Made by a program: the position numbers and the translations under genes
Part shown: positions 15,291 through 23,433 of the stretch, one piece after another
How the letters are laid out: each line of letters starts with the position of its first letter
How positions within the stretch are numbered: position 1 is the stretch's first letter
Notes under the pieces: model-generated
What the model was told of the DNA's origin: nothing
Database searches by the model: none
Seen by the model: the letters and a program-made list of their open reading frames with translations, nothing else
Source: Anaerolineae bacterium
GTDB taxonomy: Bacteria; Chloroflexota; Anaerolineae; Aggregatilineales; Phototrophicaceae
Direction: 5' to 3'
DNA: 38,395 bases
NCBI GenBank assembly: GCA_016789005.1
Contig: JAEURA010000206.1
Span: 1 to 38,395 of the forward strand

Positions 15291-17249
15291 TTAACCTTTC
15301 AAGCTTCCCGCCGTCAGTCCTTCGACCAGGAAGCGCTGCGCAAATATGTAGATGACTACGACCGGGATCGCCATCATCAGCGATGCCGCCATCATTTGTC
15401 CCCAGGGATAAATGTCGCCGAACACCAGGAGCTGCAGACCCACCGGCAGCGTCTTAAGGGACTCGCTCGTGATGAACACGAAAGCGAATAGAAACTCGTT
15501 CCAGGCGGTCGTGAAGGCAAACAGCGTCACCGAGAGCAGCGCGGGCATCGCCAGCGGCAGGGTGATTCGCCAGAACGCGGTGAGCCGGTTTGCGCCGTCG
15601 ATCAACGCCGCTTCTTCCAGTTCGACCGGGATGGAGCGGTAGTAACCCATCAGCACCCAGGTGGCGAAGGGCATCAGGAAGGTCGGGTAGGTGAGGATCA
15701 GCGCGCCGTAAGTATTGATCAGCCCGAGGTCGGTCAGGATGCGGTACAGCGGGATGAACAGCAGCGAACCCGGCAGCAGGTAGGTGACCAGCAGCAGCGT
15801 TGTCATGAGTCCGCCGCCCCGGAACTGAAGCCGCGCCAGCGCATACGCCGCCGTCGACGCCAGCACCACCGAGATCGCTGTGCTGACACTGGCGACCAGC
15901 ACTGTATTTTTGAACCAGGTCAGGAAGGAGGTTTCCTGTATGAGTGAACGGAACTGCTCAAGAGTCCAGGGATTCGGCCAGAAAACCGAGTCGAACCGTT
16001 GAATCTGAAGATCGGTTTTGAAAGACGTGATGATGATCCAGTAAAACGGGAATAGTACGAAAATCAGGAACAGCGCAATCGCCAGAAGGCGAGAGATCAG
16101 GCTGATACCGTCGCGCTGGCGATGGCTGAGCCGAGAGACGCCTTCCACTCTTGGCGGCAGCAGGATGGCAAAGACGCGGCTGACGCCGTTCGAGATCAGT
16201 TCCAGCGGCAGCAGCACGATGTCGATGATCGTCCCCAGCAGTCTGCCAAGGAATGAGGATACGGCATCGAAGCGGGATATCTTTTCGTCCTGTTTCACGT
16301 GCTGTTCCGGGCGCATGAAACGCGCCAGCAGGAAGATCAGCACAGCGAGCAGCGGCGCCATGCTGAACGCGGTGGCTGCCCCCGGACCAAAACGGAGACC
16401 GATGATCGCCTTTTCGTAGGCGAGGATGCTGTAGACGCGGGTCGCGCCGCCCGGACCACCTCCGGTCATCAGATAAATCAATCCAAAGCTGTTGAAGGTG
16501 GAGATAAACGAGAGCAGCAGTGTGACGACAATCACATAGCGCAGCCCCGGCAGGGTGATATGCCGAAACCGCTTGAGGGGACTTGCACCGTCCACCGCCG
16601 CGGCTTCGTACTGCTCCCGGTCGATGGCTTTGAGACCCGCCAGCAGCAGGATGGTATAAAACGGAATGCCTTTCCAAACGTTGACGGCGATGACGCTGGG
16701 CAGCGCCAAGCCCGGTTCCCCCAGCCAGGCGACTTGCCGATCAATCACCCCTAGCTGCATCAAAATCGGATTCAAGCCGCCGAAGATCGGGTCGTAGATG
16801 CTGCGGAATGCCAGCGCGGTCACCACTTCCGGCACGATCCAGGGTAGCAGCATGAGTCCGCTGAGGATGCTGCGGAATGGGAGTTTGCTGTTGAGCAGCA
16901 GCGCGACGATCATCCCAACGATGAATTTGACCGTCAGCGATGCGATAGTGAAAAGCAGCGTGTTGCCAACCGCGCTGATGAAATCGCTGTCGCGCAGGAG
17001 CCGTTCGTAGTTGGCAAGCCCTACATAGACTTCGGTCCGCGTGACGACGTTGCGCGTTGTCATGCTCATCAGGATGGCATTGATGAAGGGCCAGAAAATC
17101 AGCAGACCCATCAGGACGACAATCGGAAGGATGAAGGGATAGGCGACGCGCCAGTCTCGCCCGAGGATCTGGTCTGCTCGGCTGCGTCCTGGAGCGGGAG
17201 TCGCCTGCGCCGCCCGCAAGCGCGAACGGGTGGTGGACGGGTTGCTCAT
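15291..17249 (-). CDS. Fused MalF-MalG type ABC sugar permease (both pore halves in one chain)
   Basis: This 652-residue membrane protein is more than twice the usual permease length. Residues about 30-312 are a complete MalF-type permease with an EAA loop near 212-238 (EQYEAAAVDGASPLKRFRHI). A linker of about 70 residues follows, including one extra hydrophobic stretch (about 335-366). Residues about 385-652 are a complete MalG-type permease with a second EAA loop near 544-570 (ELEEAALIDGANRLTAFWRI) and the terminal SLKG. One continuous frame with no stop joins them. The ATG at 17249 is preferred to earlier codons because GTGAGGA lies just upstream. The binding protein is encoded upstream and no ATPase is nearby. 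It should form the whole channel for a sugar or sugar acid. Confidence 0.93.
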   Translation of the reverse strand: MSNPSTTRSRLRAAQATPAPGRSRADQILGRDWRVAYPFILPIVVLMGLLIFWPFINAILMSMTTRNVVTRTEVYVGLANYERLLRDSDFISAVGNTLLFTIASLTVKFIVGMIVALLLNSKLPFRSILSGLMLLPWIVPEVVTALAFRSIYDPIFGGLNPILMQLGVIDRQVAWLGEPGLALPSVIAVNVWKGIPFYTILLLAGLKAIDREQYEAAAVDGASPLKRFRHITLPGLRYVIVVTLLLSFISTFNSFGLIYLMTGGGPGGATRVYSILAYEKAIIGLRFGPGAATAFSMAPLLAVLIFLLARFMRPEQHVKQDEKISRFDAVSSFLGRLLGTIIDIVLLPLELISNGVSRVFAILLPPRVEGVSRLSHRQRDGISLISRLLAIALFLIFVLFPFYWIIITSFKTDLQIQRFDSVFWPNPWTLEQFRSLIQETSFLTWFKNTVLVASVSTAISVVLASTAAYALARLQFRGGGLMTTLLLVTYLLPGSLLFIPLYRILTDLGLINTYGALILTYPTFLMPFATWVLMGYYRSIPVELEEAALIDGANRLTAFWRITLPLAMPALLSVTLFAFTTAWNEFLFAFVFITSESLKTLPVGLQLLVFGDIYPWGQMMAASLMMAIPVVVIYIFAQRFLVEGLTAGSLKG

Positions 17250-17290
17250 ATCGTCCTCACGATCTCGAATAGTCATCATTCAAACAAGAT

Positions 17291-17333
17291 GGCAGGGCGA
17301 GGCGGGCAGGGCGAGGCATACCCTCACCCTGCC
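17291..17333 (-). promoter_or_regulatory. Hairpin with an extra repeat copy between binding-protein and permease genes
   Basis: On the + strand GGCAGGGCGAGG occurs twice (17291-17302 and 17305-17316). The complementary CCTCACCCTGCC lies at 17322-17333. In the - strand mRNA the last two form a 12-bp stem with one G-U pair and a 5-nt loop, and the third copy could compete for pairing. There is no U-run. The place, between binding-protein stop and permease start, matches the other two hairpins in this window. Confidence 0.65.
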
Positions 17334-17344
17334 ACATAAGCCGG

Positions 17345-18739
17345 CTACTGCGGCGCGCCGCCTTCTTCGAAGATCTGGACGATCTTATCGTGGGCGTCCT
17401 GAACCGCCTGCTCAGGGGTCATCGCGCCGCTGATGGCGTTGACCATCATCTGGCTGGTGATGGACGCTGCGTCGATCTGCCCGACGAGGGCGTTGGGCGG
17501 CGCCGGGTGCGACTGCCCGAAGTAGGGTTCCTCGTGCAGCAGAATGTCGCGGAAGACTGCGAAGTTGGGATCTGTACCCAGTACTTCGTCTGTCCACAGG
17601 TTCGCGTAAGCGGGTAGGAACAGACCGCCGCCGTTCTGCACCATCGGCACATAGTTCGCCGGATCGAGCAGGTTATAGACCAGGTCCTTGGCAACATCGA
17701 CGTTCGGCGCGCCCTTGAAGATCATGAGCCAGCCGTTACCGCCTGCTTCGTGCAGGGTGCCGTCATTCCAGGTCGGCGCGTGCATCACCGCAGTCTGCTC
17801 GAAGACCGGGTTGTTGTTCGCCTTCGCCGCAGCGTAGACGCTCGGCTGGTTCAGGGTCATGCCAATGGTTCCGGCGAGATACTGCTCGTTGTTGCTGGTA
17901 TCCGTCCAGCTCTCGATGCCGGGCGGCAGCATGGGTTTGTACCTGTCGCTGGTGTAGGTTTCCACCAGCCACTCGACGGCAGCGACGGTCTCTGGCGAGG
18001 CGAAGATGACTTTGAAGCCGGAATCATCGACGAACCTGCCGCCGAACGCCTGAATGACGCCTGAAATCAGTCCGTGACCGTCGCCCGATCGGTTGATGGT
18101 CATGCCCCAGCCGTAGAAGTTTTCGTCCGGGTTGGAGACCTCAAGGCAGGCTTCGCGGCGGTCGTCGAACGTCGCGAGAGTCTGTACGTCGATGCCTTTT
18201 GCTTCGAACTTATCCTTGCGGGCAAACCAGGCGCCGGTGAAACTCATGAAGGGGATCGCGTACCAGCGACCATCAAACATGCCGTTGAACTGAGACTCGA
18301 CCGGTACTGTTGCGCCGTAACGGCTGGTGAGGGTTTCCACCACATCGGTCACATCTTCCAGGATGTCCAGCGATATCAGCGCAGGGATATTAAGCTGATT
18401 GTAGCCCAGGTCCGGCGGATTGCCCGCCTGCACAGCCGCCAGCATCTTGGCGGGGAAGTCGCCGAAGACTTCGGGATTTGCTGTCGAGATATCGAGTTCC
18501 AGACCGTTCGCCGCTGCGTAGTTCTCGACCGTCTGCCGGAACATTTGCTGGACGACCTGGAAATATTCCGTGCGATGAATGACGGTCAGCTTGCCTGCGG
18601 CGCCTTGAGGGAGCGGCAGAGGGGTAGCGGTGGGATCCTGGGCAAGCAGAGTGGGAACGGAAAGCCCGGCGCTGGTCGCCACAAAGCCAATGCCTGCGGC
18701 GCGTAGAAAATCCCGGCGGCTCAATCTCCTCGGATTCAT
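17345..18739 (-). CDS. Tat-exported ABC sugar-binding protein (family 1)
   Basis: This 464-residue extracellular receptor starts with a twin-arginine signal (SRRDFLRAAG, a hydrophobic stretch, then VPTLLAQ), so it is probably exported folded. The mature part has the periplasmic-binding fold of bacterial family 1 sugar receptors, with TVIHRTEYFQVVQQMF at the first strand and NPPDLGYNQLNIPAL in lobe I. Later landmarks are FMSFTGAWFARKDKFEAKGID and NGGGLFLPAY. AAAGAGGAGC lies before the ATG. The gene is first in the - strand sugar-acid operon. A 256-base gap separates it from the GntR regulator gene and should hold its promoter, though I could not pick out clear -35/-10 boxes there. The fused permease follows after the hairpin. 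Confidence 0.92.
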   Translation of the reverse strand: MNPRRLSRRDFLRAAGIGFVATSAGLSVPTLLAQDPTATPLPLPQGAAGKLTVIHRTEYFQVVQQMFRQTVENYAAANGLELDISTANPEVFGDFPAKMLAAVQAGNPPDLGYNQLNIPALISLDILEDVTDVVETLTSRYGATVPVESQFNGMFDGRWYAIPFMSFTGAWFARKDKFEAKGIDVQTLATFDDRREACLEVSNPDENFYGWGMTINRSGDGHGLISGVIQAFGGRFVDDSGFKVIFASPETVAAVEWLVETYTSDRYKPMLPPGIESWTDTSNNEQYLAGTIGMTLNQPSVYAAAKANNNPVFEQTAVMHAPTWNDGTLHEAGGNGWLMIFKGAPNVDVAKDLVYNLLDPANYVPMVQNGGGLFLPAYANLWTDEVLGTDPNFAVFRDILLHEEPYFGQSHPAPPNALVGQIDAASITSQMMVNAISGAMTPEQAVQDAHDKIVQIFEEGGAPQ

Positions 18740-18995
18740 GTTTTTTGCTCCTCTTTATTGAATGTCGTCAGAAAGCTCTACGATAAGGTGATGCCTGTTC
18801 TCTTCCGCAGCCAGCCTCCTTTAGCATTGGATTTTCCGGGGCGGAACGTCAGCGATGCGGCGGGCAAATCTGCCAGCCAGACCCCTCTGGTTTCGTTCGC
18901 CAGGATCTTTCCCGGCGCGGCGGCGATACTGCCCAATGGCATGACGGCGCGGCATAAGCGCGCGGGCAAAGGCGAGACGGCTTTTTCAGCCACCC

Positions 18996-19685
18996 CTAGC
19001 GCGAATCGGGTTGATCTGAACGCAAGGCATCTAGATGTGGCAGTATCAGCCGGATGTGGCGTTGTATGCGTTCTACGGCGGCATCCTCATCGTGACTGCG
19101 GAGCGCGTCTACGATGGGTCCGTGACGCATGCCAATTTCGACGAAGTCGGAGTAGGCTTCCGAGTGCGTTTGAACGACGAAGCGCTGAATCTGATTTCCA
19201 AGTGTGGACCAGACCCGCAGCAGCGTTGCGCTGCCAGACCACTCGATGATCGTCCGGTGAAACTGCATGTCAATCTCCGCAAGCGCCATGATGTCGTGAT
19301 CTGCGCCCGCCGCCGCCATTTGCGCGACCATCTGGTCGAGTTCGTCGCACTGCTGCGGCGTGATGCTCCTGGCTTCACGGCGAACAGCCGAGCCTTCGAC
19401 CGAGCAGCGGATGTCGACCAATTCGACCATCTCGTCCATCTTGAGAGGGGCGACGAAACTGCCGCTGCGGGCGCGCCGTTCGACCAATCCGTCGTGTTCC
19501 AGTCGCTGGAGCGCCTCTCGAACAGGACCCTGGCTCGTCCCCATCTGAGCAGCAATGTCCATCTCAACCAGCTTTCCGCCCGGTTTTAGCGAGGCGCTGA
19601 TGATCGCCAGACGAAGACGTTCGTAGACCTGATCGGAAAGCGACGTGAGTTTCGCAGCCGCAGGAGTCGGATATCGAACAGACAT
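18996..19685 (-). CDS. GntR-family transcriptional regulator, FadR/FCD type
   Basis: This 229-residue regulator has an N-terminal winged helix (about 15-75: VYERLRLAIISASLKPGGKL, then QMGTSQGPVREALQRLEHDGLV). The C-terminal all-helical FCD domain has probable metal ligands D139, H143, H188 and H210. FCD regulators usually sense sugar acids or other carboxylates, which fits the dehydratase and aldolase genes downstream. The ATG at 19685 is preferred to the TTG at 19697. The gene has its own promoter with a palindrome at the expected start of transcription, suggesting it represses itself. It is transcribed in the same direction as the sugar-acid operon and probably controls it. Confidence 0.9.
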   Translation of the reverse strand: MSVRYPTPAAAKLTSLSDQVYERLRLAIISASLKPGGKLVEMDIAAQMGTSQGPVREALQRLEHDGLVERRARSGSFVAPLKMDEMVELVDIRCSVEGSAVRREARSITPQQCDELDQMVAQMAAAGADHDIMALAEIDMQFHRTIIEWSGSATLLRVWSTLGNQIQRFVVQTHSEAYSDFVEIGMRHGPIVDALRSHDEDAAVERIQRHIRLILPHLDALRSDQPDSR

Positions 19686-19709
19686 AATCGATCTCAATGG
19701 GTGGCAATT

Positions 19710-19723
19710 GATTATTGATAATC
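19710..19723 (-). promoter_or_regulatory. Palindromic operator at the gntR promoter
   Basis: GATTATTGATAATC is a 6-bp inverted repeat around a 2-base centre. It begins 1 base downstream of the -10 box of the gntR promoter, so it would cover the transcription start. The regulator encoded just downstream is the obvious candidate to bind it. The binding is inferred; only the palindrome and its position are seen. Confidence 0.55.
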
Positions 19724-19724
19724 G

Positions 19725-19753
19725 ATATTAAGATGGATTCGATAAATCGTCAA
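19725..19753 (-). promoter_or_regulatory. Sigma70-like promoter of the GntR gene
   Basis: Read on the - strand, TTGACG (19753-19748) and TAATAT (19730-19725) are separated by exactly 17 bases. They lie 40 bases upstream of the regulator ATG. Five of six bases match the -35 consensus. This is the clearest promoter in the window. Confidence 0.68.
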
Positions 19754-19779
19754 GTAAATGGACGCCCTTGCTCAACCGC

Positions 19780-19808
19780 TTGACAGCGGCGCGATAATGG
19801 CATACGCT
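19780..19808 (+). promoter_or_regulatory. Likely promoter of the LacI gene
   Basis: A consensus -35 (TTGACA, 19780-19785) is followed after 17 bases by TACGCT (19803-19808), a weak -10. The LacI-type palindrome starts 1 base after this -10, so a bound repressor would block initiation. The gene starts 52 bases further on. Confidence 0.5.
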
Positions 19809-19809
19809 T

Positions 19810-19823
19810 TGAGAACGTTCTCA
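19810..19823 (+). promoter_or_regulatory. LacI-family operator, site 1
   Basis: TGAGAACGTTCTCA is a perfect 14-bp CG-centred palindrome, 37 bases upstream of the LacI GTG start. The same core occurs at 20906-20923 upstream of the ADPRG operon. CG-centred palindromes of this size are typical LacI-family sites. The protein encoded next to them is the natural binder, giving autoregulation. Confidence 0.8.
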
Positions 19824-19860
19824 TGATAATCTTCTGCACTTCTTTGAACAGGTTTGTGTC

Positions 19861-20886
19861 GTGCCGAAACGCCCAACCATTGTCGATGTGGCAAAACTCG
19901 CCGGGGTATCCAAGGCGACTGTGGCGCGCGTCGTCAGCGGGCAGCACGACATTGTCAGCCAGGAAACGCAGAAGCGCGTCGTCGACGCCGTCGACAAGCT
20001 GGGCTACGAACGCAATTCGATTGCCGGCAGCCTGCGCACCGACAAGACATTCATGATCGCCCTGTCGATCCCGGACATTACCAACCCCTTCTGGCCCGAA
20101 GTCACGCGCGGCGTGCAGGATACGCTGGAGACGTCGGAGTATGCCGTCGTCACGGTCAACAGCGACTGGGACGCGGCGCGCGAACTCAAATACCTCAGGA
20201 TGGTGCGCCGCAACCGCTTCGACGGGCTGATCATCAACCCGACCGACGCGAACAGCACGCATTTTCGCGGTATGGGAGTGCCCATCGTGCTGCTCGGTTC
20301 CGGCAATGGCTACGCCGGCTACGATTCGGTCGGCAGTGACACGGAAAGCGCGGTGCAGATCGCCCTGGATTATCTGTACGGGCTGGGACACCGCCGCATT
20401 GCGCTGATCGCCGGGCTGTCGGCGCGGCGCAAGAATACCAGCCGCTATCACTCCTACGTTGACTTTCTGGCGCGCAATCATCTCAAACTCGACCCGGACC
20501 TGGTCGTCCACAGCGATTTCTCGCTCCAAGCCGGGCAGGATGCCATGCGCCAGCTGCTCAACCTGCGACAGCCGCCGACGGCGGTGTTCGCGGCGAACGA
20601 CATCATCGCCATCGGAGCGATGCAGACCGCTGCCGCCATGAACTGGCGCATTCCGGAGCAGATTTCGATCATCGGCATGGACGATATCTACATGGCGTCG
20701 ACATCCCTGCCCCCGCTGACCACCATCGCCAAGCCCAAGTACGAGATCGGGGTCGAGGCGGCGCGTCTGCTGCTGGCGCGCCTGGAGCAGGGGGATGATC
20801 TGCCGATCCATGCCGTCCGCCTGCCCTGCGAGCTGGTGGTGCGGGGGTCGACAGCATCCCCGGCTGAAAGTACAAGCCGCCCATGA
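19861..20886 (+). CDS. LacI-family transcriptional repressor of the ADPRG operon
   Basis: This 341-residue regulator has the LacI helix-turn-helix and hinge at the N-terminus (TIVDVAKLAGVSKATVARVVSG, in two pieces across residues 6-27). A periplasmic-binding-like effector domain follows, with IALSIPDITNPFWPEV, the region around GLGHRRIALIAG, and VFAANDIIAIGAMQ. It starts with GTG; ACAGG lies about 10 bases upstream. Palindromic operators lie on both sides of the gene, one in its own promoter and one in front of the next gene, so it probably represses itself and the ten-gene operon. The effector is likely the imported sugar or a product of it. The last 10 residues are rich in Ser and Pro and look disordered. 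Confidence 0.93.
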   Translation: MPKRPTIVDVAKLAGVSKATVARVVSGQHDIVSQETQKRVVDAVDKLGYERNSIAGSLRTDKTFMIALSIPDITNPFWPEVTRGVQDTLETSEYAVVTVNSDWDAARELKYLRMVRRNRFDGLIINPTDANSTHFRGMGVPIVLLGSGNGYAGYDSVGSDTESAVQIALDYLYGLGHRRIALIAGLSARRKNTSRYHSYVDFLARNHLKLDPDLVVHSDFSLQAGQDAMRQLLNLRQPPTAVFAANDIIAIGAMQTAAAMNWRIPEQISIIGMDDIYMASTSLPPLTTIAKPKYEIGVEAARLLLARLEQGDDLPIHAVRLPCELVVRGSTASPAESTSRP

Positions 20887-20890
20887 AGGT

Positions 20891-20923
20891 TTGACATTTG
20901 CGTCGCATGAGAACGTTCTCATG
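20891..20923 (+). promoter_or_regulatory. LacI-family operator, site 2, with a -35-like box
   Basis: CATGAGAACGTTCTCATG (20906-20923) is a perfect 18-bp palindrome sharing 16 bp or so with the site before the LacI gene. TTGACA lies at 20891-20896, 9 bases upstream of it, a consensus -35. I see no good -10 at the right distance, so the exact promoter is uncertain. The site is 88 bases before the first gene of the ADPRG operon and 20 bases after the LacI stop. Confidence 0.78.
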
Positions 20924-21011
20924 AGGCATGTCGCCGGGTGTGGCTGATAGCTGGGCTGCGTGCTGATCATCTGGCTTGGTTATTGAGACAGGGATCTGAA
21001 CAGGATCAAAT

Positions 21012-21998
21012 ATGTTAGACGAGCAGTTTGCACCATCTAGGAATCGCGCGGGGCTGCTGAGCCGGGCGATTGGCTGTCTGCAGGGACTGGCTGTCGGAGA
21101 TGCTTTTGGCGATCTGGGGCGCAACCAGGACTACCGCCTGCGCTACGGCATCATCACCGAACTCTATTCGGGAGCCAAGAGCACAGATGACACCGAGTTT
21201 GCGGTCCTCACCGCCCAGACGTTGATCGACTGCGGCGGGGCGCTGACTCACGAGGCGCTGCTGACCGCCTGGGACAAATACATCCTCCAGCAGGGCGGGA
21301 TGTTTGAGCGCGGCGGCAAGCCCCTCTACGGCGCGGTCGCCAACCTCCAGCGCGGCATCCTTCCGCCGCTCTCAGGCAGCGACAACGTGCAGAACAACGA
21401 CGATGGCGCGGCGATGCGCATTGCTCCGGTCGGCATCCTGTGCGCGGGCAGCCCGCAGCGCGCCGCCTCGCTTGCCGCGCTTGACGCACAGATGAGCCAT
21501 GCCGGCGACGGTATCTGGGCGGCGCAGGCGGTTGCTGCCAGCGTGGCGGCAGCGATGGCTGGCGCGGGTGTCGAGGCGATCATCGATGCCGGACGCGCCG
21601 TCATCCCGCCCGACTCCTGGATGGCGCGTGCTATGGGGCGCGCGATGGACATCTGCCAGACACACGATGACCTGTTCGCCGCACTGGAGCAGCTGCACGT
21701 GCAGCTCTGGACGCCGGTGCATTCTATGGCGGCTGAAGCCGTGCCCCAGGCGTACGCCATCTTCCGGCTGACGAAGGGCGATTTCCGGCAGGGCATGATC
21801 TGGTCGGGAAACTTCGGGCGCGACGCCGATACCATCAGCGCCATCGTCGGCGCGCTGTCCGGCGCGCTGCACGGCGAGTCGGTCATCCCGCCGCACTGGG
21901 CGGCGATGGTCGATACGCCGGCGGGCGTCTGCCTGAAATTTGCCGCGCAGAAGTCGATGCGGCAGCTTGCCGGGCAGCTGGTGGCGCTCATCTCATAA
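21012..21998 (+). CDS. ADP-ribosylglycohydrolase family protein, copy 1 of 4
   Basis: This 328-residue cytoplasmic all-helical protein belongs to the DraG/ARH family. Its di-metal motifs are complete: GLAVGDAFG (D30), STDDTEF (T58-D59-D60-T61-E62) and NFGRDADTI (D271, D273, T274), just after KGDFRQGM. Characterised members hydrolyse N- or O-glycosidic bonds to ADP-ribose. Here it stands first in an operon with a sugar importer and three paralogues. A small imported N- or O-riboside is therefore a more natural substrate than a modified protein; this is an inference. The start has AGGA about 8 bases upstream. It is 68 bases from the binding-protein gene and is the first gene after the second LacI operator. 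Confidence 0.88.
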   Translation: MLDEQFAPSRNRAGLLSRAIGCLQGLAVGDAFGDLGRNQDYRLRYGIITELYSGAKSTDDTEFAVLTAQTLIDCGGALTHEALLTAWDKYILQQGGMFERGGKPLYGAVANLQRGILPPLSGSDNVQNNDDGAAMRIAPVGILCAGSPQRAASLAALDAQMSHAGDGIWAAQAVAASVAAAMAGAGVEAIIDAGRAVIPPDSWMARAMGRAMDICQTHDDLFAALEQLHVQLWTPVHSMAAEAVPQAYAIFRLTKGDFRQGMIWSGNFGRDADTISAIVGALSGALHGESVIPPHWAAMVDTPAGVCLKFAAQKSMRQLAGQLVALIS

Positions 21999-22066
21999 GG
22001 GATTAGCTCGTGCGCGCCGGGCGCGTGCGGTTAATTTGGACAAATAGTATCTAGGGAGAATAGCTC

Positions 22067-23359
22067 ATGTGGTATCGAAGCAGGAAGATCAGTCTGGTTC
22101 TCTTCGCCTTGCTGATGCTGATCCCCTTCGGGGCGGTCACTTTGGCTCAGGATGTTGTGACCATCGAGTGGTGGACGGTCAACTCTGAAGAGTACTCCGA
22201 AGAAGTGCAGCGGGCGCTGGTCGAACAGTTCAACGCCGAGCACCCCAACATTCAGGTCAACATCACCGTGCTGCCGGAAAGCGGCTTCACCGAGCGTATG
22301 ACCGCCACCCTCGGCGCCGGATCGGGCGCGCCCGATGTCGCCTTCTTCTGGGACAATAACTGGTTCCCGCAGGCGCTTGATCTGACCTCTTACATCGAAG
22401 CCGACCCGGACCTCGACCCCAGCATGTACTTTGAGGGCTTCTGGAACACGCGCGCTGTCTGGCAGGACAAGGTCGTCGGTCTGCCCCTGGGCGTGGGCGC
22501 GAACTTCGTCATGTACAACAAGGACGTCTTCGACGAGATGGGCGTCGCCTATCCCAGCCCGGACTGGACGACTGAGGACTACATCGCGACGGCAACGGCT
22601 CTGACCGATCCCGATCAGCGCCGCTGGGGCGGCGACCGCCCGCGTGGTCCGTTCCGCGCAATCTGGCGCAACTACGGCGCTTTCCCCTACAGCGATGACA
22701 GCACCACCATCGACGGCTACCTGAACAGCGACGCCGCCGTTGCGTCGTATACCTGGCTGTGGGACCTGGTTGCCAGCGGCGCGACGCCGACCCCCGCCGA
22801 CATCGAAATCCTCGGCACCGAAGGCACGGGACCCATCGATCTGTTCCTGGCTGGACGTCTGGCGATGGCGACTCTGAACCAGGGGCACATGCTCACCGCC
22901 ATTGAATCGGGCGTGAACTTCGGCATTGTTCCGGAACCGCAGGTCGTCGGCAACGAGCGCTACGTCAACGCCTTCTCGCTGACGGCGTCGATCTGGGCGG
23001 GTACGGCGCATCCGGCGGAAGCCTACGAATGGCTGAGCTACTGGGTCGGTCCTGAAGGTCAGCGCTTCCTGATGGACAACGGGCATCTGTTCCCGTCGCT
23101 TCCTGACGTGCTGGCAGATCATGCCAACGCCGACAAGGATTATGTGCAGGCGTTTTTCGCCGTGCTGGAACTGCGGCAGGTTGCGGAGTGGGTGAACGCC
23201 CATCCGTGCAATGGAACCGTCCTGCGCGCGGCGGTGGATGCCTGGGACCTGGTCAACCTGGGCGAGATCGGGCGCGATGACATCAAAGCCACGCTCGACA
23301 GCCTGGTCGATCCGGCGCAGCAGGCATTGGACGAGTGCGTCGCGCGTCTGGGCGCATAA
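22067..23359 (+). CDS. ABC sugar-binding protein (family 1) of the ADPRG operon
   Basis: This 430-residue exported receptor has a Sec signal peptide (1-28, MWYRSRKISLVLF with a hydrophobic core, cleavage after LAQ). No lipobox cysteine is visible. The mature protein has the family 1 fold: TIEWWTVNSEEYSEEVQRAL, FNAEHPNIQVNITVLPESGF, then GAPDVAFFWDNNWFPQALDL and GLPLGVGANFVMYNKDVFDEMG. AGGGAGAA precedes the ATG. It binds the operon's substrate outside the membrane and delivers it to the two permeases that follow. The ligand is unknown; the enzymes next to it suggest a glycoside with an acidic part. A hairpin lies between this gene and the permease, as in the other two importers. Confidence 0.93.
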   Translation: MWYRSRKISLVLFALLMLIPFGAVTLAQDVVTIEWWTVNSEEYSEEVQRALVEQFNAEHPNIQVNITVLPESGFTERMTATLGAGSGAPDVAFFWDNNWFPQALDLTSYIEADPDLDPSMYFEGFWNTRAVWQDKVVGLPLGVGANFVMYNKDVFDEMGVAYPSPDWTTEDYIATATALTDPDQRRWGGDRPRGPFRAIWRNYGAFPYSDDSTTIDGYLNSDAAVASYTWLWDLVASGATPTPADIEILGTEGTGPIDLFLAGRLAMATLNQGHMLTAIESGVNFGIVPEPQVVGNERYVNAFSLTASIWAGTAHPAEAYEWLSYWVGPEGQRFLMDNGHLFPSLPDVLADHANADKDYVQAFFAVLELRQVAEWVNAHPCNGTVLRAAVDAWDLVNLGEIGRDDIKATLDSLVDPAQQALDECVARLGA

Positions 23360-23370
23360 CCAAGCAGCGC

Positions 23371-23397
23371 ATCAGGGGTGCGGTTCGTCCGCACCTC
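23371..23397 (+). promoter_or_regulatory. Hairpin between binding-protein and permease genes
   Basis: CAGGGGTGCGG (23371-23381) and CCGCACCTCTG (23387-23397) form an 11-bp stem with one G-U pair and a 5-nt loop, 11 bases after the binding-protein stop. There is no U-run. As in the two other importers, it probably stabilises the upstream message or attenuates read-through. Confidence 0.68.
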
Positions 23398-23433
23398 TGA
23401 CCCTCCCTCAGCGGTGAGTAGTCGGAGCATGGC

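Noticed and set aside
18778..18993. A 71-codon - strand frame between the GntR and binding-protein genes
   Set aside because: No Shine-Dalgarno site, no family likeness and a shadow-like composition; the gap more likely holds a promoter.
22010..22030. GC-rich inverted repeat before the second binding-protein gene
   Set aside because: Only about 5 bp pair around a tiny loop; likely by chance in GC-rich DNA.
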